Assembly: GCF_963665445.1 (NCBI RefSeq)
Contig: NZ_OY762276.1
Span: 88,501 to 152,500, forward strand
Origin: an uncultured Desulfobulbus sp.
GTDB lineage: Bacteria > Desulfobacterota > Desulfobulbia > Desulfobulbales > Desulfobulbaceae
Reading direction: 5' to 3'
Length of the DNA: 64,000 bases
Of the stretch, positions 47,112 through 57,449 are shown in pieces (the first letter of the stretch is position 1; each line of letters begins with the position of its first letter). The translations under genes and the position numbers were made by a program. Under the pieces are notes generated by a model that was not told where the DNA came from, ran no database searches, and saw only the letters and a list, made by a program, of their open reading frames with translations.

Positions 47112-49724
47112 TTATTGATCGGTGCCCAAACCCTTGAGCGGTGCCATTGTCCCGACCAGTTTTGCCGGCAGTTTGGGCAGGCCGCTGATCAGCGAGACGA
47201 GCACCGCGGCACTGTAGGGGATGGCCTGAATGGCGAGAACCGTTGCCCACACGTGAATGTCGAGCATGTCACCGTCCTCGCGCAACAGGACGCCGATAAT
47301 CGACAGAACCAGGGCAATGGCAAAAAGCAGCTCTTCCCGGGCGTCACCCAGCGCCTTGAAAAAGGCGTTGGCCTGGACCTTTTTCGGGGTCCTGAAAAAG
47401 CCGATCTTGCGGGTGATGAAACCGGTGAGCATGGCCCTGGCGATGGTGTGGGACAGGGCCAAGCCGGCCAGACCGGCGGCCAAACTTTGCCGGCGGGTGG
47501 CGACGACGCGGCTGCGGTAGAGAAAGAACATCTTGAAGCTCTTAAAGAAAAAGAGCACGATCGGCAGAAAGGCGAAGATGATGTGCGGCGGCGAGAGGTA
47601 ATCGGGGAAGATGATCATACCGCAGGACCAGAGCAGGGCCATGATATTGAAGATCATGTTGATGCCGTCGGCAAACCAGGGGAGCCAGCCTGCGAGAAAG
47701 TGGTAGCGTTGACCGCCGGTGAGGCCGGTTTTTTCCAGGCCGAACATGGCCATCATATGATGGCGGAGGATCAGGACCGAACCATAGGCCCACCGGAATC
47801 GCTGTTTCTTGAAGTCGACAAAGGTATCCGGCATCAACCCCTTGCCAAAGCTGTAGGGTACGTAACAGGCGGCATAGCCCTTTTCAAAGATGCGCAGGCC
47901 CAGCTCGGCATCCTCGGTGATGCACCATTCGGCCCATCCACCGACCTCATCCAGCACCGAGCGGCGGACCATAGTCATGGTGCCGTGTTGGATGATGGCA
48001 TTGCGTTCGTTGCGGGTGACCATGCCGATTTGGAAAAATCCGCGGTACTCGGCCAGGCACATGGCCTTGAAGGTGTTTTCGTCGCCGTCGCGGTAGTCCT
48101 GCGGTCCCTGGACAATCGCCATGTTGGGGTCGGTAAATTGCGGGGTCAGGGCGCGCAGCCAGTTCGGTTCCACGATGTAGTCGCTGTCAATCACCGCCAC
48201 CACCTCGGCCTGCGGATCGGTCTCCCTGAGCGCATAGTTCAGCGCACCGGCTTTGAAGCCGGAAAGGGGATCGACATGGAAGAAGCGAAAGCGCGGCCCC
48301 ATGGTTTGACAGTGGGCCTCGACCGGTTTCCACACGTCGGCATCCTTGGTGTTGTTATCGATGATCAACACCTCGAATCGGGGATAATCGAGCTCGGCAA
48401 GGGCATTGATGGTCTGGATCATCATGTCCGGCGGCTCGTTGTAGGCCGGAACATGGATCGAGACCATCGGCAGTTCGTCGTCGTCGGTCACCTCAACCGG
48501 CTGGGGGAGGCGGTGGAATTTTTTGGTCCAGACCGACTCGGCCCATTCGTGGGCTTCGGCGAGGATGACGAGAATGGCACCGGTCGCCGCCAGGAGCAGG
48601 ACAATGCCGACCAGCAGAGACGATACGGTCATGTACTGGCGCTGAAAGTCGTAGACCACCCATACGGCAAAGGTGGTGATGGCGTAGGCGATAAAGGCGA
48701 GAAATCCGCGTCCTGTATGGAGAAGGCCCTTGCTGTCGCGAAAGAGCAGGGCGAGAATCAGGACCGCTAGTCCAATACTGATGGCCGCCAGTTCCCGCCA
48801 CTGGGGGATGGGGATGACCGGAGCGGTGAACTCGAATTTGGGTTCGCGGTTGTCGTTGTACACCCCCCATAGGCTTCCCGCCTCGCCCTCGAGATTCTTT
48901 TTCCAGACCTGGTCAAAGGCCTCCATGATGTAATAGGTGTAGTTGTTCTTTTCCGCTACATCGAGGAAACGGCGGAGGAATTTGGCCTGGTTGGTCGGGC
49001 TTGCCACCGCGCCCTGGCGGATGCGGCCGCCGCTGGGCCAGCCGACCTCGCCGATAATAATTTCCTTGTCCGGATATTTTTCCTTCAGCTCGTTGTAGCG
49101 CATGATGCAGTAGTCAACGGCCTGGTCGTTGGGCACCCCCTCCCAGTAGGGCAGAAGATGGACCGCGATGAAGTCCACCTTTTCCACCAGTTTCGGATTC
49201 TTCAGCCAGACATGCCAGGGCTCGGCAATGCTCACCGGTGCCCAGACCGCTTTCTTGACTGTATCGATGTGCTTGAACATCTGTTCCAGGGTGAGGTCGG
49301 TACGAAGCAGTACCTCATTGCCGACAATGACTCGGACGATGTTCCGGTAGTTCTCCTGGTAGATTTTGATGAGATTGGCGATTTCCTTTTCGTTTTTCTC
49401 TTCATCCGGGGTTAACCAGGCGCCCAGGGTGACGTTGAGGCCCCTGGCCGCGGCCAGTCGTGGGATTTCCGCCAGGGTGCCCTGGACCGTGTAGGAGCGG
49501 ACCGCATGCACGTCTCCGGAGAGCAGGGCCAGATCCCGGTCGATCTCTTCCACAGAGGGATAGATATCTTTCATCGGCGACTGCCCTTCGTGAAAAGGCG
49601 AAAAGGAAAATCCCTGGATTTTAGAGGGCCAGGAGGGCTCAATATTGGGTTGATTGACGATTTTCCAGAGGAGGAGCGCCAAGCAACCCATAATGATGGT
49701 GATAATGATGCCGGAACGATTCAT
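47112..49724 (-). CDS. GH17-GT2 fusion, NdvB-like beta-glucan synthase
   Basis: From the ATG at 49724 the protein has 870 residues; the frame is open to 49856. The N-terminal membrane helix is followed by a GH17 domain with the acid/base glutamate in VIVGNEVLL and the nucleophile in IIIGEVGWPS. After two or three membrane helices comes a GT2 domain with SIHVPAYNEPP, the DxD in VIDSDYIVEP, TEDAELG and the product-binding QRFRWAYG. Several C-terminal helices complete the channel. This matches bacterial proteins that make and circularise or branch beta-1,3-glucans. UDP-glucose is the likely donor. Confidence 0.88.
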   Translation of the reverse strand: MNRSGIIITIIMGCLALLLWKIVNQPNIEPSWPSKIQGFSFSPFHEGQSPMKDIYPSVEEIDRDLALLSGDVHAVRSYTVQGTLAEIPRLAAARGLNVTLGAWLTPDEEKNEKEIANLIKIYQENYRNIVRVIVGNEVLLRTDLTLEQMFKHIDTVKKAVWAPVSIAEPWHVWLKNPKLVEKVDFIAVHLLPYWEGVPNDQAVDYCIMRYNELKEKYPDKEIIIGEVGWPSGGRIRQGAVASPTNQAKFLRRFLDVAEKNNYTYYIMEAFDQVWKKNLEGEAGSLWGVYNDNREPKFEFTAPVIPIPQWRELAAISIGLAVLILALLFRDSKGLLHTGRGFLAFIAYAITTFAVWVVYDFQRQYMTVSSLLVGIVLLLAATGAILVILAEAHEWAESVWTKKFHRLPQPVEVTDDDELPMVSIHVPAYNEPPDMMIQTINALAELDYPRFEVLIIDNNTKDADVWKPVEAHCQTMGPRFRFFHVDPLSGFKAGALNYALRETDPQAEVVAVIDSDYIVEPNWLRALTPQFTDPNMAIVQGPQDYRDGDENTFKAMCLAEYRGFFQIGMVTRNERNAIIQHGTMTMVRRSVLDEVGGWAEWCITEDAELGLRIFEKGYAACYVPYSFGKGLMPDTFVDFKKQRFRWAYGSVLILRHHMMAMFGLEKTGLTGGQRYHFLAGWLPWFADGINMIFNIMALLWSCGMIIFPDYLSPPHIIFAFLPIVLFFFKSFKMFFLYRSRVVATRRQSLAAGLAGLALSHTIARAMLTGFITRKIGFFRTPKKVQANAFFKALGDAREELLFAIALVLSIIGVLLREDGDMLDIHVWATVLAIQAIPYSAAVLVSLISGLPKLPAKLVGTMAPLKGLGTDQ

Positions 49725-49985
49725 AGGGGCGTGAGGAAAAAAGTAAGAGTGTTGGGATATGATTATCCATCGCACATCTCTTGTAAGAGAAGCGTCAGAA
49801 AAATAGACCTCTACAAAGAGCACCAGTATAACACAAGAAAAAAGCAAAAAGTGCAAATGAATCTGCAGGGAACTGTAAAATGAGTGTCAATCTGGAGCAG
49901 GCATGCGAGCAATATATGTTCGATTCGTCGCAGGATGTGCCTGTTGCCCTCCCGGAGGAGTGCGCCTTCTGGGTGGTGAAGAGAA

Positions 49986-50771
49986 TTACCTCTTTTCGGA
50001 TGCTGGTGAAAGAAGGGGGCGCAGCAGGCCCCAGGAGTGAATATCGCGTTGCAGCAGGTGCACCGTATAGCTGTGGAGCGCGTGGAAGGCTTCAGCTATT
50101 CCCTGGGGAGCAAGCTGGAGACGTGCGAGGCGGTCAAGCGGGGTTGCCTGTGCGGCGGCAAGGGTGCGCAGGGTCTGCACCGACAGGGAGGGGAGCGGGG
50201 ATGCTTGCGGCTGGCACCTGTTGCAAAGAAGCGCGCCGTTACCGGGGACGAGGGTGTAGGAATGGGGGACGCTCACCAACCGGTGGCAACGGCAGCAGGA
50301 TTGCAGATCCGGACGGTACCCTAGGGTGTCGAGCAGATGAATCAGCGCAAAGGTGGCAATCTGCAGGGGAGCCGGGCTCAGGCTGAGGGATTCCAGGGTC
50401 CAGGCAATGAGCGCGAACAGTTCGGGATCGGGGTCCTGCTCACGGGTAAAACGGAGGATCAGTTCGGTGTAATGGCTGGCGACGATATAGCGCTGATGGC
50501 TGTGGCGCAGGGGGAGGTTGGCCGCCAGGAGTTCGGCCTCCTCAAGAAAATACAGACCGGAGGAGGTTCGTGGAGGCAGGTAGAAGAGGCTTAACAGGCT
50601 ATAGGGCTCGAGCTTGTTGACAAAGCGTTGCTTGCTCTTCAGCGCCCCCTTGGCGATGGCGGTGAAACGGCCGAGGTCATTGCTGTAGAGCGTAACCAGT
50701 TTGTCCGCCTCCCCATAGCCGGCAATATGGAGCACGTATCCACGGGTCGTTTGTGCACGGTCACGGGCCAT
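49986..50771 (-). CDS. recO: DNA repair protein RecO
   Basis: From the ATG at 50771 the protein has 261 residues; the open frame to 50984 lies inside the rodZ-like gene. The OB-fold start (TTRGYVLHIAGYGEADKLVTL) and the zinc site SCCRCHR with LCNRC are typical. RecO with RecR loads RecA on SSB-coated single strands. It overlaps the rodZ-like stop by 11 bases, so it is in one operon with that gene and the surA-like gene. Confidence 0.95.
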   Translation of the reverse strand: MARDRAQTTRGYVLHIAGYGEADKLVTLYSNDLGRFTAIAKGALKSKQRFVNKLEPYSLLSLFYLPPRTSSGLYFLEEAELLAANLPLRHSHQRYIVASHYTELILRFTREQDPDPELFALIAWTLESLSLSPAPLQIATFALIHLLDTLGYRPDLQSCCRCHRLVSVPHSYTLVPGNGALLCNRCQPQASPLPSLSVQTLRTLAAAQATPLDRLARLQLAPQGIAEAFHALHSYTVHLLQRDIHSWGLLRPLLSPASEKR

Positions 50772-51537
50772 GGACGGCAGTGGGGAATTGCAGGGAGGCT
50801 TTGCCTTCGCGGAATGGAGGGAAGGGAAGAAGGCTGCCATTGAACTGAAGTTCCGCGCAATTTTCTCCCATAAAATCAAGATGCATCGAATGTTGGGCCT
50901 CCCACTGAATGGTCGATCCCTTGAGATAGGTCTGCTCCATGGGCGGCTGGTTGTCCAGCCGCACCTGCACCCGACAGTCGGCATGGAAAACTGCCTGCAA
51001 GAGAAGAACGTTTTGGGTGCGCAGGCTACTTGTGGCCGGGTCGGCTGGATGAAAGTTGTCTGCTACCGATTGCGTCAGGGTGAGGAGTTTGTCGGTGAGG
51101 TAGGCAAACGGATTCCATGAATAATACACGCAAAATCCGGAGAAGGAGGTCACGATGCAAACAAGCAGAACAGCTGCGGCGGCCGCCGAGGAGACCCTGG
51201 GCTGTTCAGCCAATTTTTTCGGCTCCAGGTTGTGAACCGCCTGATGTGCGGGCAGGGACTCGGGCCGCCTGCCTGCCGTTTTTGCGTACTCGGCCAAAAA
51301 CTGGGTTGCAACGGTATCGGTATCCATCTCGAGATAGGCGGCATAATTAGCCACCAGGCCTTTGGTAAAGGCAGCGGCAGGAAGCCGGTCAAGGGCTCCC
51401 TCCTCAATGGCCCGCAGGTTGGCAAGCGAGATACGGGTGTGCGCCGCAGCCTCCTCCAGGGTGTGGTTTTGCTGGAGGCGAGCCAGGCGGAGTTGTTCAC
51501 CCGCCGATGGCGGGGGTGACGAATCGGAGCGGTTCAT
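50761..51537 (-). CDS. rodZ: RodZ-like cell-shape protein (HTH_25, single-pass membrane)
   Basis: From the ATG at 51537 the protein has 258 residues. A Xre-like helix-turn-helix lies at about 12-80 (GEQLRLARLQQNHTLEEAAA, ALDRLPAAAFTKGLVANYA), a membrane helix at about 118-140 (AAAAAVLLVCIVTSFSGF), and a C-terminal periplasmic beta domain (ADCRVQVRLDNQPPMEQTYL) of the DUF4115 type. RodZ bridges MreB to the elongation machinery. It lies 59 bases after the surA-like gene and overlaps recO. Confidence 0.88.
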   Translation of the reverse strand: MNRSDSSPPPSAGEQLRLARLQQNHTLEEAAAHTRISLANLRAIEEGALDRLPAAAFTKGLVANYAAYLEMDTDTVATQFLAEYAKTAGRRPESLPAHQAVHNLEPKKLAEQPRVSSAAAAAVLLVCIVTSFSGFCVYYSWNPFAYLTDKLLTLTQSVADNFHPADPATSSLRTQNVLLLQAVFHADCRVQVRLDNQPPMEQTYLKGSTIQWEAQHSMHLDFMGENCAELQFNGSLLPFPPFREGKASLQFPTAVHGP

Positions 51538-51596
51538 GCTGGCGCCAGGAGGTCCGGGGGAAGACTGCCGCAAGCCGGGGCAAGTCTTGGAATGGG

Positions 51597-52580
51597 TTAC
51601 AGGATTTTGATATAGGCCTTTTCGCGGATAGACTGCATCCACTCTTTGAAGCGCTTTTCCAGAGCCTCTTTGGAAAGCTTTTCACGGATCTGCTCCTTGA
51701 CTTCCTCGTAGGGGGCCTTGGCCTCCATCTTGCCTTTTTCGGTGGAGACGACCCTGAAAAACATATACCCGTTGCCGGTGGACACGATGGGGCTCAGGTC
51801 GCCGGGTTTGAGGTGCTCGACAGCCTCACGAATGTAGGAGGCGAGTTCATCGAGTTGGAACAGGCCGAGATCACCGCCATCCTTGCCGTTGGCCAGGTCG
51901 GAATATTTGCGGGCCAAGGCCTGGAAGTTATCGCCGTTTTGGGCGGCCTCGTAGGCTTTCTGTATTTTTCCCCGCGCATCGTCCTGGGTCGGCACCGAGC
52001 CATCTGCCAGTGTGCTGCCATAGGTGCAGCCGATTTGCTGCAGATAGTATCCGCCGCCTTTTCCCTGTTCGACATAATGGGTATCGTAATAATCGAGGAT
52101 TTTTTCTTCCGGAATCACCACTTTGGTTCGAACCTCGTAATTGACCAGGCGGGAACTGAGAATCTGGTCGCGTAACTCTTCGCGATACTGCTTTTCACTC
52201 ATGCCCATAGAGTTGAGTTCTTTGCGGAACTGTTCCATGGTTGTTTTATTGCCTGCCAGGATACGCTGCACGGCTCCGTCCACATCCTGGTCGCTGACCT
52301 GGATATGGAGCTTTTCAGCCTCCTGGACCATGAGTTTTTTCTCGATAAGTTTGTCGATGACCGTGAGACGTGCCCGATACAGGGCTTCGGCGAGGCGGTC
52401 GGGCGGGGTGTCCTCTGTTATTTTTTTGAAAAAAGATTGGCCCAGCTCATTGACCTCAGACAGGGTGATGGTATCGTTGTTGACGATTGCGACACTGCGG
52501 TCGACAATGGCAGCGGCCGCATTGGTGAGAATAAGAAGGAGGCTGGCGAGGACGCAAAGAAGAGAAATTCGCTGGATCAT
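51597..52580 (-). CDS. surA: SurA-like periplasmic peptidyl-prolyl isomerase
   Basis: From the ATG at 52580 the protein has 327 residues: a signal peptide (LLCVLASLLLILTNAAAA), a SurA N-terminal chaperone domain (DRSVAIVNNDTITLSEVNEL, LIEKKLMVQEAEKLHIQVSD) and one parvulin-type domain (ARKYSDLANGKDGGDLGLF). The parvulin domain lacks the usual RHIL entry, so isomerase activity is uncertain and the chaperone role may dominate. It should assist outer-membrane protein folding. It is the first gene of a run with rodZ and recO. Confidence 0.88.
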   Translation of the reverse strand: MIQRISLLCVLASLLLILTNAAAAIVDRSVAIVNNDTITLSEVNELGQSFFKKITEDTPPDRLAEALYRARLTVIDKLIEKKLMVQEAEKLHIQVSDQDVDGAVQRILAGNKTTMEQFRKELNSMGMSEKQYREELRDQILSSRLVNYEVRTKVVIPEEKILDYYDTHYVEQGKGGGYYLQQIGCTYGSTLADGSVPTQDDARGKIQKAYEAAQNGDNFQALARKYSDLANGKDGGDLGLFQLDELASYIREAVEHLKPGDLSPIVSTGNGYMFFRVVSTEKGKMEAKAPYEEVKEQIREKLSKEALEKRFKEWMQSIREKAYIKIL

Positions 52581-52854
52581 AATGTCGTCAAGGGAAGGGG
52601 AGTTAAATGAAAAGTTCGGTCGACTCGGCACGTTGGGTCACCACAGGCTGCCTTTGCGCACTGGGCAAAGACGTGCTTTCGAACTTCATAACAGCTTGTT
52701 TTTGTGAACCATACGGTTCAATTTGTCGTCGTTTGACATAACAGACACAATTATCTAACCGGAAGCAGATAAAGGCGCAACGGTTTTCCGGAGCCAGCTT
52801 GGTAGTGATGGTGGCTGCCGGGGAGGTGGGGCCGGAGAGTACAAGGAGAAGACA

Positions 52855-53343
52855 ATGAGGCAAATTCGACAATTTTTTCAGGGGATCACAGTGCTGTGCT
52901 GGCTGTGTGTGGGCGGGGTGGCCGCAGCGGCGGTCAACCTGCCTCCTTTTTCCCTGCCCACCGCACAGAGTGGAGCCCAGGTTTCAAGCGATACCTATGC
53001 GGGGCAGGCGATGCTGATCACCTTTTTCGCCCCCTGGTGCGGCCCCTGTCTGCAGGAGATTCCCGCACTCAAGGCGGTGCAATCGCGCTATCATGAACAG
53101 GGATTTTCCGTGGTGGCCTTGGCTGTGGATGAAGGTGGACCGGGCACGGTTGCACGGTTGATGGAAAAGGCCGGGATCAACTACCAGGTGCTCTTGGCCG
53201 ATGAGAGCACCCGTCGTCAATTTGGTGGCGTGGCCACCATCCCCACCTCGTTCCTGGTGAACAAGCAGGGACACGTGGTGAAAAAATATGGTGGTCTGGT
53301 CCCGCGGAGTTTGTTGGAAAGAGATATCGAATCAGTACTTTAA
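52855..53343 (+). CDS. TlpA/ResA-like periplasmic thioredoxin
   Basis: This 162-residue protein has an N-terminal signal or anchor sequence (ITVLCWLCVGGVAAAA) and an AhpC-TSA/thioredoxin fold with the active site APWCGPCLQEIP near residue 60 and the cis-proline in ATIPTSFLV. Such proteins reduce disulfides outside the cytoplasm, often in apocytochrome c maturation. AAGGAG precedes the ATG. A small secreted cysteine protein follows 130 bases later. Confidence 0.93.
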   Translation: MRQIRQFFQGITVLCWLCVGGVAAAAVNLPPFSLPTAQSGAQVSSDTYAGQAMLITFFAPWCGPCLQEIPALKAVQSRYHEQGFSVVALAVDEGGPGTVARLMEKAGINYQVLLADESTRRQFGGVATIPTSFLVNKQGHVVKKYGGLVPRSLLERDIESVL

Positions 53344-53473
53344 TTGCAAGAGTCTCTTTAGAGAAAGCCAAGATTTGCTGTTGACAATTTTTCCTGTATT
53401 TCTTAGTGTCCCATCAGGAAAGAGGCAATTGGTTTGGTTTGTACACCCCCAAAAAATCTATAAGGAGATCGCC

Positions 53474-53665
53474 ATGAAAAAGATCGTTGTTACCCTGATG
53501 GTTGCCGCATTTGCCCTGAGTGCAGGTGCTGCTTTTGCTGCCAAATCCAAATGCACCGTTGACAGTGTTGAGGGCACCAAAGTGACCATGACCTGTGACA
53601 AGGCTGACTTCAAAGCCGGTGACAGCGTCAGCGTCAAAGCCGCCAAGAAACTGGAAGGCTGCTAA
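53474..53665 (+). CDS. Small secreted two/three-cysteine protein
   Basis: This 63-residue protein has a clear signal peptide (MKKIVVTLMVAAFALSAGAA, cleavage near residue 22) and a mature part of about 41 residues with Cys near 27, near 41 and at the last position. The mature part looks like a tiny beta domain (KCTVDSVEGTKVTMTCDKAD, then KAGDSVSVKAAKK). It resembles small proteins annotated ExtJ in selenite/tellurite-linked loci of metal-reducing bacteria, but I am not certain. AGGAG precedes the ATG and a terminator follows. Confidence 0.8.
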   Translation: MKKIVVTLMVAAFALSAGAAFAAKSKCTVDSVEGTKVTMTCDKADFKAGDSVSVKAAKKLEGC

Positions 53666-53692
53666 GAGTCTGATCAGCGTTCAATCGCTATC

Positions 53693-53732
53693 AAGAGCGG
53701 GTCGATTGAAAAAATCGATCCGCTCTTTTTTT
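53693..53732 (+). terminator. Terminator of the small secreted protein gene
   Basis: A 15-bp stem with one G-T pair (53693-53707 with 53713-53727) is followed by T to 53732, 27 bases after the stop. Confidence 0.92.
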
Positions 53733-53961
53733 ATTTGTCATTCTCGTCAATAGCCCTGGCAATGACCTTTCGAGCGTTGTTCCCCCCCTCATTTGCCGAG
53801 GGGTGATTCTCAGGATTTTGACTTATTACCAAGCCATCGTTTTTGTATCACCCCTATTCGCAGCTCATCTGTTGCCATTGGTGCAGTAATCCGGCATATT
53901 GGCGGGCAAACGAGCAAAGCCCCTTCACCCTCACAGAGATTGCAAGCAGAGAAACCCACGC

Positions 53962-54654
53962 ATGGATCCGCAAACCTTACCCGAAAAAGAACTGAATCTG
54001 TATACGGCCATTAAAGATCGGTACAAGGTGGCCTTTGAGCCGCTTAAAATCAGGGAGCACTCCTTGCACCTGCTGAAGATGACTGATCTTGAGCAGATTC
54101 TCGATGGCAAGGATCCGCTCAAGGATGTCTCGAGCTTTCCCTTCTGGATCAGGCTGTGGGAGGCAGCGATCGTGCTCTCCGAATTTATGGCGGCAATGCC
54201 CTGTACGCCGGGAACGACCCTGCTTGAGCTGGGCGCTGGCCTCGGAGCCCCGGGGCTGACGGCCGCCAAGGTCGGCTATAGCGTGACCCTGTCCGATTAC
54301 GAGCAGATGATCCTTGATTTCGAGCGTATCAATGCCGCCGCCAGCCACCTGGACAATGTCGAATGCCTCATGCTTGACTGGCTCAACCCGCCGGAGATGG
54401 AACGGTTTGATGTGATCATCGGCGCGGAGATCCTATTTCGCGAAGAGTTCTTCCAGCCGCTGTTGAATGTGCTGAAAAAAACACTCAAGCCCGATGGTGT
54501 GGTCTATCTTGCCCATGACATCAAGCGCCGCAGCCTGGAACCGTTTTTGAAAATGGCGGAAAAGGAGTACCGTATCGCCGCGTCCCAACGACGTTTGAAA
54601 AGTTTCGACGGCGACAAGATCGTCCTGCTCAATCGCCTGCAGCCCCGCAACTGA
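53962..54654 (+). CDS. Class I SAM-dependent methyltransferase (METTL/Nnt1-like)
   Basis: From the ATG at 53962 the protein has 230 residues. The SAM site is TLLELGAGLGAPGLTAAKVG near residue 90, with SDYEQMILDFERINA as the second motif and VIIGAEILFREEFF as the post-motif. The pattern is that of protein-lysine or nicotinamide-type methyltransferases of the Methyltransf_16 group. It lies 29 bases before the siroheme gene. The target is unknown. Confidence 0.85.
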   Translation: MDPQTLPEKELNLYTAIKDRYKVAFEPLKIREHSLHLLKMTDLEQILDGKDPLKDVSSFPFWIRLWEAAIVLSEFMAAMPCTPGTTLLELGAGLGAPGLTAAKVGYSVTLSDYEQMILDFERINAAASHLDNVECLMLDWLNPPEMERFDVIIGAEILFREEFFQPLLNVLKKTLKPDGVVYLAHDIKRRSLEPFLKMAEKEYRIAASQRRLKSFDGDKIVLLNRLQPRN

Positions 54655-54683
54655 GCGTCCCGGGAACAGCTGATAGGGCTTTT

Positions 54684-55349
54684 ATGTATCCGGTAAGCCT
54701 TGAAATTGCAGACAAACTGTGCGTGGTTGTCGGGGGCGGAAACGTTGCCGCCCGCAAGGTCCACGGCCTGCTTGCCGCTGGCGCACGGGTTCGGGTGGTC
54801 AGTCCCAAACTCGCTCCCCGCCTGGAAAATCTTGTGGCGAGGGAGGCTGTTGCATGGCAGCAGAAGGGATTTACCGCCGAGGATCTGACCGGTGCCGTTC
54901 TCGTTTTTGCCGCAACGGATAATCCCTCGGTGCAGTCGGCTGTGGTGAAGGCGGCCCGCAGCCGCAATATCCCGATCAATGTTGCCGATGGACCTGAACT
55001 CTGTGATTTTCAGGTTCCTGCCGTACTGCGACGGGGCGATCTGAGTATCAGCATTGCCACCAATGGCAAGACACCGGCGGTGGCCGCTCTGGTTCGGAGG
55101 CAGTTGGAAGAGGTCATCGGCGAAGAGTATGCGTTGCTGACCACCTTGATAGGGGCGTTGCGCGAGGAGATTATCCGCAAGGCTGCCGATGATGCGGAAA
55201 AAAAGATTCTGTTTCAAAAGATCCTTCACAGCGATATACTCCGCTGGCTTCGCGAGCGGCAATGGCACAAGGTACAGGCCCATGTCGAGGCCGTGATCGG
55301 GCGACCCTTGGGTCGGGATCTGGAGGTATTGATTAAGGAGAATCCATGA
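54684..55349 (+). CDS. Precorrin-2 dehydrogenase/sirohydrochlorin ferrochelatase (Met8/CysG-N type)
   Basis: This 221-residue protein starts MYPVSLEIADKLCVVVGGGN, with the NAD-binding VVGGGNVAARKVHGLL and the family motif LSISIATNGKTPAVAALVRR. It oxidises precorrin-2 to sirohydrochlorin and may insert iron to give siroheme. It lacks the methyltransferase half of CysG. Siroheme is the cofactor of dissimilatory sulfite reductase and, in sulfate reducers, the entry to heme by the alternative route. ccsA overlaps by 4 bases. Confidence 0.93.
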   Translation: MYPVSLEIADKLCVVVGGGNVAARKVHGLLAAGARVRVVSPKLAPRLENLVAREAVAWQQKGFTAEDLTGAVLVFAATDNPSVQSAVVKAARSRNIPINVADGPELCDFQVPAVLRRGDLSISIATNGKTPAVAALVRRQLEEVIGEEYALLTTLIGALREEIIRKAADDAEKKILFQKILHSDILRWLRERQWHKVQAHVEAVIGRPLGRDLEVLIKENP

Positions 55350-56153
55350 GTTTTTTGCTCTTTCAGTCCAGTGTCGCTGTCTACCTGCTTTCCTTTGCCG
55401 CCTATCTGGTGTTCTTTCTCACCCAAAAAACACCGCTGCGTCGTACCGGGCGAACCATCTTCCTGGTGGCCTTTCTACTCCACACCGCCAACATCATCGC
55501 CCGTGCGGTTGAGGCGGGGCATACTCCCATTACCAGCCATCACGAAACCGTCTCTTTCTTTGCCTGGTCGGTGAGTTGCTGCTATCTCTCCTTTCGCTGG
55601 CGATACACGGTCAAGAATCTCGGCGTCTTTGTCAGTTTGCTGGCCTTTATCCTGATGCTGGTGGCCACCTTTTCTTCCCGGGCGATCATGCCCCTGCCGC
55701 CGGCCCTGCAATCCTTGTGGCTGCCGGTGCATGCCTCGATCGCCCTTTTTGCCGACGGCTTTCTCGCCCTGGCCTGTATCGGCGGCATCATGTATCTCCT
55801 CCAGGAGCGGGAGATCAAGAAAAAGCGTTTTGGTCTGTTTTATTCGCGTCTGCCTTCCCTGGAGGCCTTGGATAAGCTGAACTATCATTGCCTCAGCGTC
55901 GGTTTTCCCCTGTTTACCCTTGGCCTGATCACTGGCTCCATCTGGGCAAAACAGGCCTGGGGCGCCTACTGGCACTGGGATCCCAAGGAGACCTGGTCGC
56001 TGATCACCTGGTTCATCTACGCTGGTGCGGTGCATCAACGATTTACCGTGGGCTGGCGGGGAAGACGGGTGGCTATCCTCAGTATTCTCGGTTTTCTCTC
56101 GGTGTTGTTCACCCTCTGGGGGGTTTCCTTTCTCTTAGAAGGAGTGCATTCCT

Positions 56154-56164
<11 letters not shown>
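55346..56164 (+). CDS. CcsA/HemX-type cytochrome c assembly membrane protein
   Basis: This 272-residue protein has about eight hydrophobic helices and the tryptophan-rich heme-handling loop around WGAYWHWDPKETWSLITW near residue 210, with histidines in SHHETVSFF and LPVHASIALF. CcsA with CcsB transfers heme to apocytochrome c in system II. The short form next to hemA is called HemX in some genomes and may influence HemA level. It overlaps hemA by 11 bases. Confidence 0.9.

Positions 56165-57441
<1,277 letters not shown>

Positions 57442-57449
<8 letters not shown>

Noticed and set aside
47115-48770. 551-codon plus-strand frame opposite the GH17-GT2 gene
   Set aside because: Antisense shadow; the minus-strand frame carries all catalytic motifs of GH17 and GT2.
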